NCBI GenBank assembly: GCA_964443825.1
Contig: CAYUEV010000004.1
Location: forward strand, 1-60,000
Direction: 5' to 3'
Source of the DNA: UBA1081 sp964443825
GTDB taxonomy: Bacteria > Bacillota > Clostridia > Oscillospirales > Acutalibacteraceae
DNA: 60,000 nt
In this document: piece after piece, positions 16,535 to 24,675 of the stretch
How the letters are laid out: each line of letters opens with the position of its first letter
How positions within the stretch are numbered: position 1 is the stretch's first letter
Made by a program: the position numbers and the translations under genes
The notes under the pieces: model-generated
What the model was told of the DNA's origin: nothing
What the model saw: only the letters and a program-made list of their open reading frames with translations
Database searches by the model: none

Positions 16535-17464
16535 TTAATTATCGTTTATGTCGTATGTTAAAAGCGGAAATTCGCCTTCGCCGTAAAACTCTTCAATGTC
16601 TTTCATATATTTGCGGTTTAAAAGATGCAGCGGTATTTTCTCGGGGCAGACGCGTTCGCACTCCCCGCAGTCGACGCACCTTCCCGCCACATGATAAGCC
16701 CTTATTATATGGTAAACTCCGTTGGGCGACGAAGGGTTGTCGGATTTCCCGAAAAATAATGAATTTTCGTTATCGAATATGCATTTTTGACAGGAACATA
16801 CGGGACATACGTTTCTGCATGAGTAGCACCTTTCGCATTTTGAAAACTCGCTCTCCCAAAAATCTCTCTTTTGACTTGCCGTCATATTTTCTATATCGCG
16901 GACTTCTTTATATTTATCTAAAACGCGCGTGTTCTCAGAATATTCGGGAAAAATCTCCTCGTCGCAAAATTTAGGGCTTTTATCCGAGCATGAAAGGCAC
17001 TTGTTAAAAAGAACGTTTTTACGGTCTAACGCAAAAGTTCCGTTTAGAGTTTCCGCTTTTATATTTTCGCCGTCTTCCTCAACGGAAATTATATATTCGT
17101 CCGTTTGCTCTTTTAATTTCGAAATATCGATTTTGCCGCGGCAAGGAACCGAGACCGCGTATACTTTTTCTCTTTTTACTCTGTTTTCTTTAATTAGAAC
17201 GTCTAACGAGCGGCTGTCGCAGGGCTTTAGAAGGACGAGGACTTTCCCGTCTTTTTTTGTTTCTTCTATTAAAATTTTTGATAAATTTGACGCCGAGAAG
17301 CTATCGTATAAGAAACCGTCAAAATTCCCATTGAAAAGATACGGCTCCGGGTCGTAAAAGAACACGCCTTTTTTAAAAGCCAGCGCGCGGGAAATATTTT
17401 CTTTTTCGGCAATTTCTTTAATTTTATCAAGGATTAAATCTGAAATATTACCGCGAGTTTTCAT
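16535..17464 (-). CDS. 4Fe-4S dicluster electron-transfer subunit (FlxB/FlxC-like)
   Basis: A 309-residue relative of the neighbouring AsrA-like protein. It has an N-terminal alpha/beta region with LLKPCDSRSLDVL (about 78-90), comparable to FALFGVRACDFKS in the neighbour, then 4Fe-4S motifs at Cys210/213/216/220 and Cys263/266/269/273. Further cysteines (223, 225, 228) follow the first motif. Shared layout suggests the two genes are paralogues from an old duplication. It overlaps flxD by 17 bp and ends 11 bp before the next start. Predicted role: wiring between the NADH-oxidising subunit and the HdrA core. Confidence 0.8.
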   Translation of the reverse strand: MKTRGNISDLILDKIKEIAEKENISRALAFKKGVFFYDPEPYLFNGNFDGFLYDSFSASNLSKILIEETKKDGKVLVLLKPCDSRSLDVLIKENRVKREKVYAVSVPCRGKIDISKLKEQTDEYIISVEEDGENIKAETLNGTFALDRKNVLFNKCLSCSDKSPKFCDEEIFPEYSENTRVLDKYKEVRDIENMTASQKRDFWESEFSKCERCYSCRNVCPVCSCQKCIFDNENSLFFGKSDNPSSPNGVYHIIRAYHVAGRCVDCGECERVCPEKIPLHLLNRKYMKDIEEFYGEGEFPLLTYDINDN

Positions 17465-17861
17465 TTATCCCACCGAGCTTTTTAATTTTTTCGGCAAAGT
17501 CGTTCATCGTTTCGGCGAATTTTGCCCCTTCCGCCGCCGAAATCCACTGAAGGCTCACCCTTTCTTTTTCTATTCCCATAAATTGAAGGCTTGAAAAGAA
17601 GAGTTTCATTCTGCGTCTCGCGTAGTAATTGCCTTCGGAGTAATGGCAGTCGCCGGGATGGCACCCCGCTATGATAACGCCGTCCGCGCCTTTTATAAAC
17701 GCCCTTAAAATAAAAAGGGGACTGACTCTGCACGAACACGGAACTCTTATTATTTTAATTTCGGACGGATAGGAAAGCCTTGAAGAACCGGCGAGATCCG
17801 CCCCCGCGTAACTGCACCAGTTGCAGCAAAACGCCGTAATTTTTATTTTGTCATTTTCCAT
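17448..17861 (-). CDS. flxD: MvhD/FlxD-type 2Fe-2S linker subunit
   Basis: A 137-residue protein of the MvhD family that connects an input module (hydrogenase or Flx) to HdrA. Family cysteines are visible: CCNWC (12, 13, 16), PCSC (42, 44), and AGCHPGDCHY (67, 72). In the MvhD proteins I recall, the middle motif reads C-S-G-R or C-T-G-R; here a second Cys replaces the Gly. It overlaps the next gene by 17 bp. A 51-bp gap to hdrA, the largest in the operon, holds a small hairpin (about 17875-17894) that may tune expression. Confidence 0.85.
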   Translation of the reverse strand: MENDKIKITAFCCNWCSYAGADLAGSSRLSYPSEIKIIRVPCSCRVSPLFILRAFIKGADGVIIAGCHPGDCHYSEGNYYARRRMKLFFSSLQFMGIEKERVSLQWISAAEGAKFAETMNDFAEKIKKLGGINENSR

Positions 17862-17912
17862 ATTAAAAAACGCAAACTCCCGCGTAAAGCGGAGCGGCCG
17901 TTGAAATTTGTT

Positions 17913-19886
17913 TTACAATGAATCGATTTCCGATAAAATTTGCTTTGTGGTAAAGCCTTTAAGGTCTATCGCTCCCGACGGGCAGGCGGACGCGCAGTTG
18001 CCGCACCCTTTGCAAAGAGCCTCGTTTACAGAAGAGGCGAGTCTCGTTTCTTTTATTCCGTCGTAAAGCGTCTCGCTCAGCTTTAGCTCTATCGCCCCGA
18101 ACGGGCAGACTTTTTCGCACTCCCCGCAGCCCGAACATAAGTTTACGTCGGTCAAGGCCGTGCAGGGGTCCGTTTCGAGCTTGTCTTTACTTAAAAGGCA
18201 AACGACTTTCATCGCGGCCGCGCCCGCCTGGCAGACCGTATCGGGTATATCTTTAGGTCCCTGGCAGAATCCCGCTAAAAATACCCCCGCCGTAGGACTT
18301 TCCACAGGTCTTAATTTAGGGTGCGACTCCGTAAAAAATCCGTTCGTGTCCGTTGAAACCGAGAGCATACTTCCTAAACGTTTAGCGGAGCCGTCGGACT
18401 CCGTCGCGGCGGCTAAAACCACCATATCGGTTTTTATTCTGAGTTTTTCATTTGAGATTAAATCGAATCCTAAAACATAAAGACTTCCGTCTTCGTCGTA
18501 AACCTTCCCCGCCATACCTTTAACGTAGTGAACGCCGTATTGCTCTATGGCTCTTCTGTAAAACTCGTCGTAATTTTTACCAGGGGCGCGAACGTCTATA
18601 TAGAAAACGTAAACTTCCGACGACGGCAGTTTCTCTTTGGTTAGAATCGCCTGTTTCGCCGTGTACATACAGCATATTTTAGAGCAGTAGCTTTTCCCTC
18701 TGCAAGTTAAGTCGCGAGAACCTACGCACGAAATAAAGACCACCGTCTCCGGCTCCTTGCCGTCGGATACTTTGATTAAATGTCCGCCGCAGGGTCCCGC
18801 CGCGTTCATAATTCTCTCGTATTCCAGCGAAGTCACGACGTCGGGGTAAATTCCATAGCCGTACTCGCCGTACTTTTTCATGTCGATAAGATTAAACCCC
18901 GTCGCCAGGACTATAGCGCCGTATTCTTCTTCTATAATTTCGTCGGGCTTATTAAAATCAATCGCCCTGGCGGGGCATTTCCTTTCGCAAAGACCGCATT
19001 TGCCAGTCTTAAGCTTTATGCAGGCGTTTTCGTCTATCACCGGGATATTGGGGACCGCCTGCGGGAAGGGAATATAAACCGCCCCTCTTTTGTTAAGTCC
19101 CTCGTTAAACTCGTTTGGGGTTTTCGCGGGGCAGGAAGAGGCGCATTCCCCGCAGCCTGTGCAGAGTTTCTCGTTTATACGGCGCGACTTTTTTCTTATT
19201 TTTACTTTAAAATTCCCTATAAAGCCTTTTACGTCCTCCACTTCGCTGAAAGTGAAAAGATTTATATTTTCGTGGTTAGAGCATTCAACCATTTTAGGCG
19301 TTAAAATGCACGCGGAGCAGTCGAGCGTCGGGAAAGTCTTGTCGAGTTTCGCCATTTTGCCGCCTATCGTGGGCGATTTCTCCACAATATCGACTTTAAA
19401 ACCCGCGTCGGCTATATTGAGAGCCGTTTCGATTCCCGCTATCCCGCCGCCTATAACGAGCGCTCTTTTGGTAACGCCGCGTTCGTTAGGGGTTAAAGGC
19501 GAGTTTTGCCTTACTTTGGCGATGGCGGCCCTTCCAAGGGACGTCGCCTTATTTGTGGCCTCTTCTTTGTCCTTGTGAATCCACGAGCACTGTTCTCTTA
19601 TATTGGCGATTTCGACCATATAAGGGTTAAGACCTGCGTCGAGAGCCGTTTTTCTAAATGTGTTCTCGTGCATTTTAGGAGAGCATGAGCAAATAACAAG
19701 CGCGTCTAATTTGTAGTCCGCGACGGAAGATTTAATAAGGTTCTGACCGTTTTCGGAGCACATATATTGATACTCGCGCGAAAAAACAACGCCCTTTTCC
19801 AAAGAGAGAGCGTCCCTTACGCGAAAAACGTCGACCGTTCCGCTTATATTGTTGCCGCAATGGCAAATAAAAACTCCGATTCGCAT
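17913..19886 (-). CDS. hdrA: HdrA-like FAD/iron-sulfur electron-bifurcating core subunit
   Basis: A 657-residue HdrA homologue, the flavin-bearing hub of heterodisulfide-reductase-type complexes. The N-terminal region carries cysteines at 8, 10, 66 and 68. The FAD fold has GGGIAG (146-151) and the HdrA signature around CSACILTPKM (190-199). A 4Fe-4S insert follows (Cys242/245/248/252), then a second cluster region (Cys289, 297, 300, 304) and the SYCSKICCMYTAKQA segment (399-413). Two C-terminal ferredoxin motifs sit at Cys584/587/590/594 and Cys625/628/631/635. The set matches bifurcating HdrA. In known systems its FAD splits electron pairs between ferredoxin and a higher-potential acceptor. 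No selenocysteine or fused MvhD domain is seen. Confidence 0.92.
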   Translation of the reverse strand: MRIGVFICHCGNNISGTVDVFRVRDALSLEKGVVFSREYQYMCSENGQNLIKSSVADYKLDALVICSCSPKMHENTFRKTALDAGLNPYMVEIANIREQCSWIHKDKEEATNKATSLGRAAIAKVRQNSPLTPNERGVTKRALVIGGGIAGIETALNIADAGFKVDIVEKSPTIGGKMAKLDKTFPTLDCSACILTPKMVECSNHENINLFTFSEVEDVKGFIGNFKVKIRKKSRRINEKLCTGCGECASSCPAKTPNEFNEGLNKRGAVYIPFPQAVPNIPVIDENACIKLKTGKCGLCERKCPARAIDFNKPDEIIEEEYGAIVLATGFNLIDMKKYGEYGYGIYPDVVTSLEYERIMNAAGPCGGHLIKVSDGKEPETVVFISCVGSRDLTCRGKSYCSKICCMYTAKQAILTKEKLPSSEVYVFYIDVRAPGKNYDEFYRRAIEQYGVHYVKGMAGKVYDEDGSLYVLGFDLISNEKLRIKTDMVVLAAATESDGSAKRLGSMLSVSTDTNGFFTESHPKLRPVESPTAGVFLAGFCQGPKDIPDTVCQAGAAAMKVVCLLSKDKLETDPCTALTDVNLCSGCGECEKVCPFGAIELKLSETLYDGIKETRLASSVNEALCKGCGNCASACPSGAIDLKGFTTKQILSEIDSL

Positions 19887-19899
19887 TTGTAGATATGTG

Positions 19900-20274
19900 T
19901 TATTTCGTGTATTTCCTGAAAGCGGACATAAACAGCTGCGGAGGGGAATCTAAAAATTCCCCGGCGTCCGCCGTGATTTCGCCCTCGTTTTTTTGTCTTA
20001 TTTTAAGGTTTCTCACGGATTCTATAAGGTTTACGGGGTTTACTCCTCTTGGGCATACCTCCGCGCACATAAGACACGAGAGGCATTTGTAAATTGATTT
20101 TGACGACGACAATTCGCCGATTCTGTTTTTTAATATCAAATCGACGAATCGATGCGGATAATATTCCATATCGTCGGAAGGACAGAAAGCGGCGCATTTG
20201 CCGCACTTCATACATTTTAAAGGATTGGAGCCGCTTATCTCCAAAGCTTTTTTGCTTAACTCAAAATCATCCAT
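19900..20274 (-). CDS. hdrC: HdrC-like 4Fe-4S subunit
   Basis: A 124-residue ferredoxin-like subunit with two 4Fe-4S motifs (Cys21/24/27/31 and Cys64/67/70/74) that pass electrons between HdrA and HdrB. It is shorter than many HdrC proteins, mainly after the second motif, but both motifs are intact. It starts one base after the hdrB stop and ends 13 bp before hdrA, giving the compact order hdrB-hdrC-hdrA. Confidence 0.88.
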   Translation of the reverse strand: MDDFELSKKALEISGSNPLKCMKCGKCAAFCPSDDMEYYPHRFVDLILKNRIGELSSSKSIYKCLSCLMCAEVCPRGVNPVNLIESVRNLKIRQKNEGEITADAGEFLDSPPQLFMSAFRKYTK

Positions 20275-20275
20275 A

Positions 20276-21034
20276 TTATAGCGCGCTCGCTAAAATCTCG
20301 GTAAAATATTTTACTTCAATAGAGCCGTATTTTGTGAGATTATATTTGCAAAGAGGACAGGACGTTATTATCATGTCGGCGTTCCGCGATTTTAAGCTGT
20401 TTATTATTTTTTCGCATTTATTTTCGGTAATCTCTTTATCTTCCAAAGCCGCGCAGCCGCCGCAGCACTCGTTCCTTTCGGGGTAGGTTACGACTTCGCC
20501 GCCCAGGGCTAAAATCAAATCCTCCATAATTTTAGGGTTATGGGGGTCGTCAAACCGCATAACTTCCGACGGTCTTAAAAGAAGGCAGCCGTAATAAGGG
20601 GCGATTTTTACGCCTTTTAAAGGGGCTTTTACCATACTTGAGATTTTATTAAAGCCCACGTCGTCCCTTAAAACCTCTAAAAAATGAACGACTTTAGGGG
20701 GCGTTTTAACGGGAGATTCTAGGTACAATGAAGCCGTTTCCCTTGTGTTTTTGTTGTTTTCCAATTCGTAATTTACGCGTTTTAAAACGTGGTAGCAGGC
20801 GGAACACGCGGCAAGCAGCGGCCGACCCGTTTCGCCGGAATAGTTTAAAGCTCTTACGGAAGGGAGTTTAGAGGCTATTTCGTCCAAAGAGAGCGGGTAT
20901 ACCCCGCCGCAGCACTGCCATTCTGGAATCTCAATAAAATCAACCGAGAGCTTTGACGCGGCGAGTTTAAACGAGCTTTCGAACGCGTCGCCCGGGTATT
21001 TAAGGGAACACCCCGGAAAAAAATCGTAAACCAT
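20276..21034 (-). CDS. hdrB: HdrB-like CCG-domain subunit
   Basis: A 252-residue protein with two complete CCG domains: Cys9, Cys41-Cys42, Cys77 and Cys80; then Cys150, Cys190-Cys191, Cys226 and Cys229. In methanogen HdrB this pattern binds two noncubane 4Fe-4S clusters that reduce a disulfide. In bacteria the acceptor is often unknown (DsrC has been proposed for some). Both sites are intact here, so a redox role is likely. It is the first gene of the operon, with the promoter at 21084-21112. Its ribosome site is weak. The presence of a fumarate reductase pair at the operon's end suggests it hands electrons to that module or to a thiol carrier. Confidence 0.9.
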   Translation of the reverse strand: MVYDFFPGCSLKYPGDAFESSFKLAASKLSVDFIEIPEWQCCGGVYPLSLDEIASKLPSVRALNYSGETGRPLLAACSACYHVLKRVNYELENNKNTRETASLYLESPVKTPPKVVHFLEVLRDDVGFNKISSMVKAPLKGVKIAPYYGCLLLRPSEVMRFDDPHNPKIMEDLILALGGEVVTYPERNECCGGCAALEDKEITENKCEKIINSLKSRNADMIITSCPLCKYNLTKYGSIEVKYFTEILASAL

Positions 21035-21083
21035 GACAATCTTAATAGGTTTTATAAGCGTACTTAAGTCTTTGATTATTCAC

Positions 21084-21112
21084 ATTTTATCATACAATAC
21101 GCCATATTTCAA
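21084..21112 (-). promoter_or_regulatory. Promoter of the Hdr/Flx/Frd operon
   Basis: Minus strand: -35 TTGAAA (21107-21112), 17-bp spacer, -10 TAAAAT (21084-21089). It lies 49 bp upstream of the hdrB ATG and is the only good promoter seen for the nine-gene cluster. Confidence 0.7.
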
Positions 21113-21156
21113 CCGCAATTTGACTTTAAAATTTTTATATCTTTAATTTTTTTATA

Positions 21157-21185
21157 TTGACATTTACAAAAAGATGAATTATAAT
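21157..21185 (+). promoter_or_regulatory. Consensus promoter for the 21287 gene
   Basis: -35 TTGACA (21157-21162), 17-bp spacer, -10 TATAAT (21180-21185). A leader of about 95 bases precedes the ATG at 21287. Confidence 0.85.
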
Positions 21186-21286
21186 GTAAGAAGATTATGG
21201 GAGAGAGTTTGGTAGTCGCGTTTCGCGTTCACCCGCGCCGCTTGTGTCTTTCCCTTACGCTTATCTTCTTAACAGGAGGAATTTTT

Positions 21287-22639
21287 ATGAAAAAGGCAAT
21301 TTCATTATTGTTAGTAAGCGTTATGCTTTTAGCCTTCGCGCCCGCGTTCACCGCATCTGCTCTGACGGAACAGGAATGGCAGAAAGGCACAAATCCTTAC
21401 GTACCCGATGATTATAGAATAACGATAACTCCTAAGAGTTCTGATATAGTTACTCAAAATGTCGTCACTGTAGATGAGGGTGGTGAACTTGTTATAGCCG
21501 ACGGCGCAGTTCTTACGGTATCGGGCGAGAAAGGTCGTCTTGTCAATAAAGGGGTTATCACTATTAAGAACGGCGGTATGCTTGTATTAAACGGCGGCGC
21601 TAGAGCTGAAGGCGGCGCTGCGCTGCCGAATAAAGATAACGGCGCTCTTTATAATACTGACGAGGGCGTTATCAATATAGAACCCGACGGGGAGCTTGTT
21701 TTGGGGGCGAGTACTTTTTCCTATAACGCGGGAAAAATAAACAGCGTTTCCAACGTCGTTCTTAACGGCGGATTGGATGATAAAGGCTCGAGTACCTTGG
21801 CTCGTTTATATCATTTGGTAAAAGTTCCCGTGGATTTTGACAGGACATATTCCGCGGCCGAGACCTTTAACCGTCAGGATATGACTATTCATTTCGACGT
21901 AAAATGCGGTATGTACAAAGAAGGCGACGACGATCTTGCCTACTTAAACACGGAAGAAGTGAGCGTTTTTTATGATATTGATGGCGTCAATGTCAATGAG
22001 GTATGGGTAGAAAACGGCAACGAGTTGTTTATACTTATCACACCCTCTTGTAAAGATCATGAAGGATGGGCGGACTGGGTGGACACCGGCAGAATGCAGC
22101 TCTATATTGACGGCGCTATGATAGAACCGAAGGCGAGGCTTGACTCAAGGCGCGGCGTGTTCAGTATAAAACCGACGGGCGCCGTGGACGCGAGCAAAGT
22201 CGTTTCCACAAACTACAAAAACATAGTCAAGCTCTTTAAGGTTGAGCTTCCATCGACGCAGGGCTATTATGTAATCACAAGAGACGGCGATATAGAAAGA
22301 GCTTACGTCGAGTACGGCAAAACTCTCACCTTCAGAGTGGTCGTAAACGAGCAATTCGATAAATCGGACGTTTACGTGTATGTGAACACCTACTATCTTG
22401 AGCCTGACGAGTACGGCTACTACGACGTGACGGGTCCTCTATTGGCGGACGGCATGGCGGCCACGGGCGGCGTTCAGGATGATCTTGACATACGCGTCTT
22501 AGGCGTAGCTCCTAACGAGAGGCTCGAAATGATGAACAGCATTGTCGGTTTCGTTAAAGAGATATTTGACGTAATCAAAAGTATCTTCGAGTACTTTACC
22601 GATATATTCGGAGCCTTTGGAGGAACCGCCTCGAAATAA
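21287..22639 (+). CDS. Secreted beta-rich protein, unknown function
   Basis: A 450-residue secreted protein. The ATG at 21287 is chosen because AGGAGG lies 7 bases upstream and a clean signal peptide (MKKAISLLLVSVMLLAF, cleavage near SALT) follows. The longer reading from 21197 adds only leader sequence. Residues about 45-145 are short Gly-rich strands (VNKGVITIKNGGMLVLNGG) typical of a small right-handed beta-solenoid, such as those in surface adhesins. The middle is beta-rich and acidic. The C-terminus ends in an amphipathic helix (IVGFVKEIFDVIKSIFEYF) that might associate with membrane or partner proteins. No sortase motif, dockerin or transmembrane anchor is seen. It has a strong promoter and terminator and is monocistronic, so it may be abundant. 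Confidence 0.75.
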   Translation: MKKAISLLLVSVMLLAFAPAFTASALTEQEWQKGTNPYVPDDYRITITPKSSDIVTQNVVTVDEGGELVIADGAVLTVSGEKGRLVNKGVITIKNGGMLVLNGGARAEGGAALPNKDNGALYNTDEGVINIEPDGELVLGASTFSYNAGKINSVSNVVLNGGLDDKGSSTLARLYHLVKVPVDFDRTYSAAETFNRQDMTIHFDVKCGMYKEGDDDLAYLNTEEVSVFYDIDGVNVNEVWVENGNELFILITPSCKDHEGWADWVDTGRMQLYIDGAMIEPKARLDSRRGVFSIKPTGAVDASKVVSTNYKNIVKLFKVELPSTQGYYVITRDGDIERAYVEYGKTLTFRVVVNEQFDKSDVYVYVNTYYLEPDEYGYYDVTGPLLADGMAATGGVQDDLDIRVLGVAPNERLEMMNSIVGFVKEIFDVIKSIFEYFTDIFGAFGGTASK

Positions 22640-22656
22640 TTAAAATTAAATAATTA

Positions 22657-22686
22657 TTCCCCGCTTAAGTTAGCGGGGATTTTTAT
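22657..22686 (+). terminator. Rho-independent terminator
   Basis: The stem TCCCCGCT/AGCGGGGA (22658-22665 with 22672-22679) is followed by TTTTTAT. It ends the secreted-protein transcript. Confidence 0.85.
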
Positions 22687-22689
22687 ATA

Positions 22690-22718
22690 AATAATCCGCT
22701 CTCGTCGAACGGATTATT
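22690..22718 (-). terminator. Likely terminator of the lon-engB-lysA operon
   Basis: A 9-bp perfect stem AATAATCCG/CGGATTATT (22690-22698 with 22710-22718) sits 5 bp after the lysA stop. The minus-strand U-tract is only moderate. Confidence 0.5.
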
Positions 22719-22722
22719 TAAA

Positions 22723-24021
22723 TTATATATCGTTTTTTACAAGGTCTTCATAAGTTTCTCTTTTGATAACGGTTCTCACGTTTCCGTCTTTAACCATAAG
22801 GACGGCTGGACGTGGGAATCTGTTGTAATTCGACGCCATGGAGTAATTGTAGGCGCCTGTTGAAAGGACGGCTAAAATATCGCCTTTTTCGGGAGTTTGA
22901 ATGGGCATATTTTCGCCTATTAAATCGCCGCTTTCACAGCACTTTCCCGCGACGGTCGCCGTCATATCGCGGGGTTCTCCCGCTTTGTTGGCGATTAGAG
23001 CCGTATATTCCGACTGATAGAGAATATACCTGGGATTATCGGTCATTCCGCCGTCAATCGAAACGTAAGTTCTGACGTTCGGTATTTTTTTAACGGCGCC
23101 CACGGTGTAGAGCGTTACGGCCTCAGCCCCCGCTATACTCCTGCCCGGCTCGATTAAAATAAACGGTACGGGGATATCGTACTCTTTGGCCGCTTCTTTT
23201 ACAGCGTCCGAGACGGGCTTCATATAATCGCCAAATCCCGCGGGATTCTCGGTTTCAAGGTATTTAATCCCAAATCCGCCGCCTAAGTCGAGTTCGCCGA
23301 CGGCAACGCCCGTAGCGTCTTTAACGTCTTTTATAAATTTCATCATGACTTTCGCCGCGTGAACGAACGGTTCGACGTCGAAAATCTGTGAGCCTATATG
23401 ACAGTGAAAGCCTGAAAGATTTATATTTTTACGCGATAAGGCGATTTTAGCGCACTCTAAAGCTTCGCCTGTTTCAAGAGCGAACCCGAATTTTGAGTCG
23501 ATCTGCCCGGTTCTGATAAAATTATGAGTATGAGCGTCGATACCGGGCTTTATCCTCATATAAACGTTGGCTTTGACGCCTAATTTAGACGAAATATCGC
23601 TTAAAAGCTCAAGTTCTTCCGGGTTGTCGGCGATAATTCTGCCTACGCCGTTTTTTAACGCGTATTCTAACTCCCTGGGCGACTTATTATTGCCGTGAAA
23701 ATACATCTTTTCGGGCGGGAACCCAGCGCTTAGAGCCGTGTAAATTTCCCCGCCGGACACAACGTCGAGACCTAAATTCTCTTCGTTCATTATCCTGCAC
23801 ATTTCTTTACACGAAAAAGCCTTGCTCGCGTAAAGAACTCTGCCGCCTTCGGGGTAGTATTTTTTAATGGAATCGACGAAAGCGCGGCAGTTGCGCCTGA
23901 TTGAATTTTCGTCATAGACGATAACGGGCGTGCCGTACTCTTTGGCGATTTCCACGGCGTCCGCCCCGCCTATAGTCAAACGGCCTTTTTCATTTATATT
24001 TAAACAATCGGAAACAAACAA
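22723..24021 (-). CDS. lysA: Diaminopimelate decarboxylase
   Basis: A 432-residue PLP enzyme of the alanine-racemase fold that decarboxylates meso-diaminopimelate to L-lysine, the final step of lysine synthesis. Marks: the PLP lysine in YASKAFSCKEM; the His of GFHCHIGSQI; the glycine loop GGGFGIKYL; and the second-chain CESGDLIGE with the active-site cysteine. Length is standard. A TTG start at 24021 is used, with AGGAG upstream. It is the last gene of a lon-engB-lysA run with gaps of 36 and 30 bp. Confidence 0.96.
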   Translation of the reverse strand: MFVSDCLNINEKGRLTIGGADAVEIAKEYGTPVIVYDENSIRRNCRAFVDSIKKYYPEGGRVLYASKAFSCKEMCRIMNEENLGLDVVSGGEIYTALSAGFPPEKMYFHGNNKSPRELEYALKNGVGRIIADNPEELELLSDISSKLGVKANVYMRIKPGIDAHTHNFIRTGQIDSKFGFALETGEALECAKIALSRKNINLSGFHCHIGSQIFDVEPFVHAAKVMMKFIKDVKDATGVAVGELDLGGGFGIKYLETENPAGFGDYMKPVSDAVKEAAKEYDIPVPFILIEPGRSIAGAEAVTLYTVGAVKKIPNVRTYVSIDGGMTDNPRYILYQSEYTALIANKAGEPRDMTATVAGKCCESGDLIGENMPIQTPEKGDILAVLSTGAYNYSMASNYNRFPRPAVLMVKDGNVRTVIKRETYEDLVKNDI

Positions 24022-24051
24022 ACAAAAAACTCCTTTTAAGTTTTATAAATT

Positions 24052-24639
24052 CTATTTGAAGACGGCGTGGTCGATGGCTTTTTTGATTTTGTCAATCCCC
24101 TCGCCCGTAAGAGCGGAAAACTCGATTTTCTCGCTCTCCCCGGCGAAGTCAAGCTCGTCCGCGAGTTCGTTCCGCCTCTGTATGCGCTCGGTTTTATTGA
24201 GTTTGTCGCATTTTGTCATGACGATTAAAAACGGGGATTTCGTTTCTTTAATGAAGTTGAGCATAGTAACGTCGTCAGGCGAAGGCGTGCGGCGAATGTC
24301 GAGCAGCTGAACGACTAAGCGAATCTTTCTGCCGGAGCGAAAATAAGTTTCCATAAGCTCCGCCCAGCGCAGTTTTTCATTGTCGGAGCGTTTAGCGTAC
24401 CCGTAGCCCGGAAGATCGACAAAACGAACGTTGTCCGATCTGAAAAAATTAACTGTCGTGGTTTTTCCGGGGTTTTGACTTACTCTCGCCAGATTTTTGC
24501 GGTTAAAAACGCAGTTGATGAGCGTGGATTTCCCGACGTTCGACCGACCCGAAAACACAATCTCCGGAAGATCGGAAAACGGGAGCTGACCCGCCGTCCC
24601 ATATGAAGCCTCAAAATTTACGTTGTTATAATCAACCAT
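24052..24639 (-). CDS. engB: Ribosome biogenesis GTPase YsxC/EngB
   Basis: A 195-residue small GTPase required for large-subunit assembly in bacteria. Visible motifs: P-loop GRSNVGKST (G1), DLPGYGYAKR (G3), TKCDKLNK (G4), and SALTGEG (G5). Length is typical. It follows lon by 36 bp, an arrangement (lon-ysxC) conserved in Firmicutes, which supports the call. Confidence 0.96.
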   Translation of the reverse strand: MVDYNNVNFEASYGTAGQLPFSDLPEIVFSGRSNVGKSTLINCVFNRKNLARVSQNPGKTTTVNFFRSDNVRFVDLPGYGYAKRSDNEKLRWAELMETYFRSGRKIRLVVQLLDIRRTPSPDDVTMLNFIKETKSPFLIVMTKCDKLNKTERIQRRNELADELDFAGESEKIEFSALTGEGIDKIKKAIDHAVFK

Positions 24640-24675
24640 ATTAAAAATTCTTCCGAAGTTTGGTAAATCGTCAAT

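Noticed and set aside
21197..21286. N-terminal extension of the 21287 product
   Set aside because: The extension lacks a ribosome site, while AGGAGG and a signal peptide fit the ATG at 21287.
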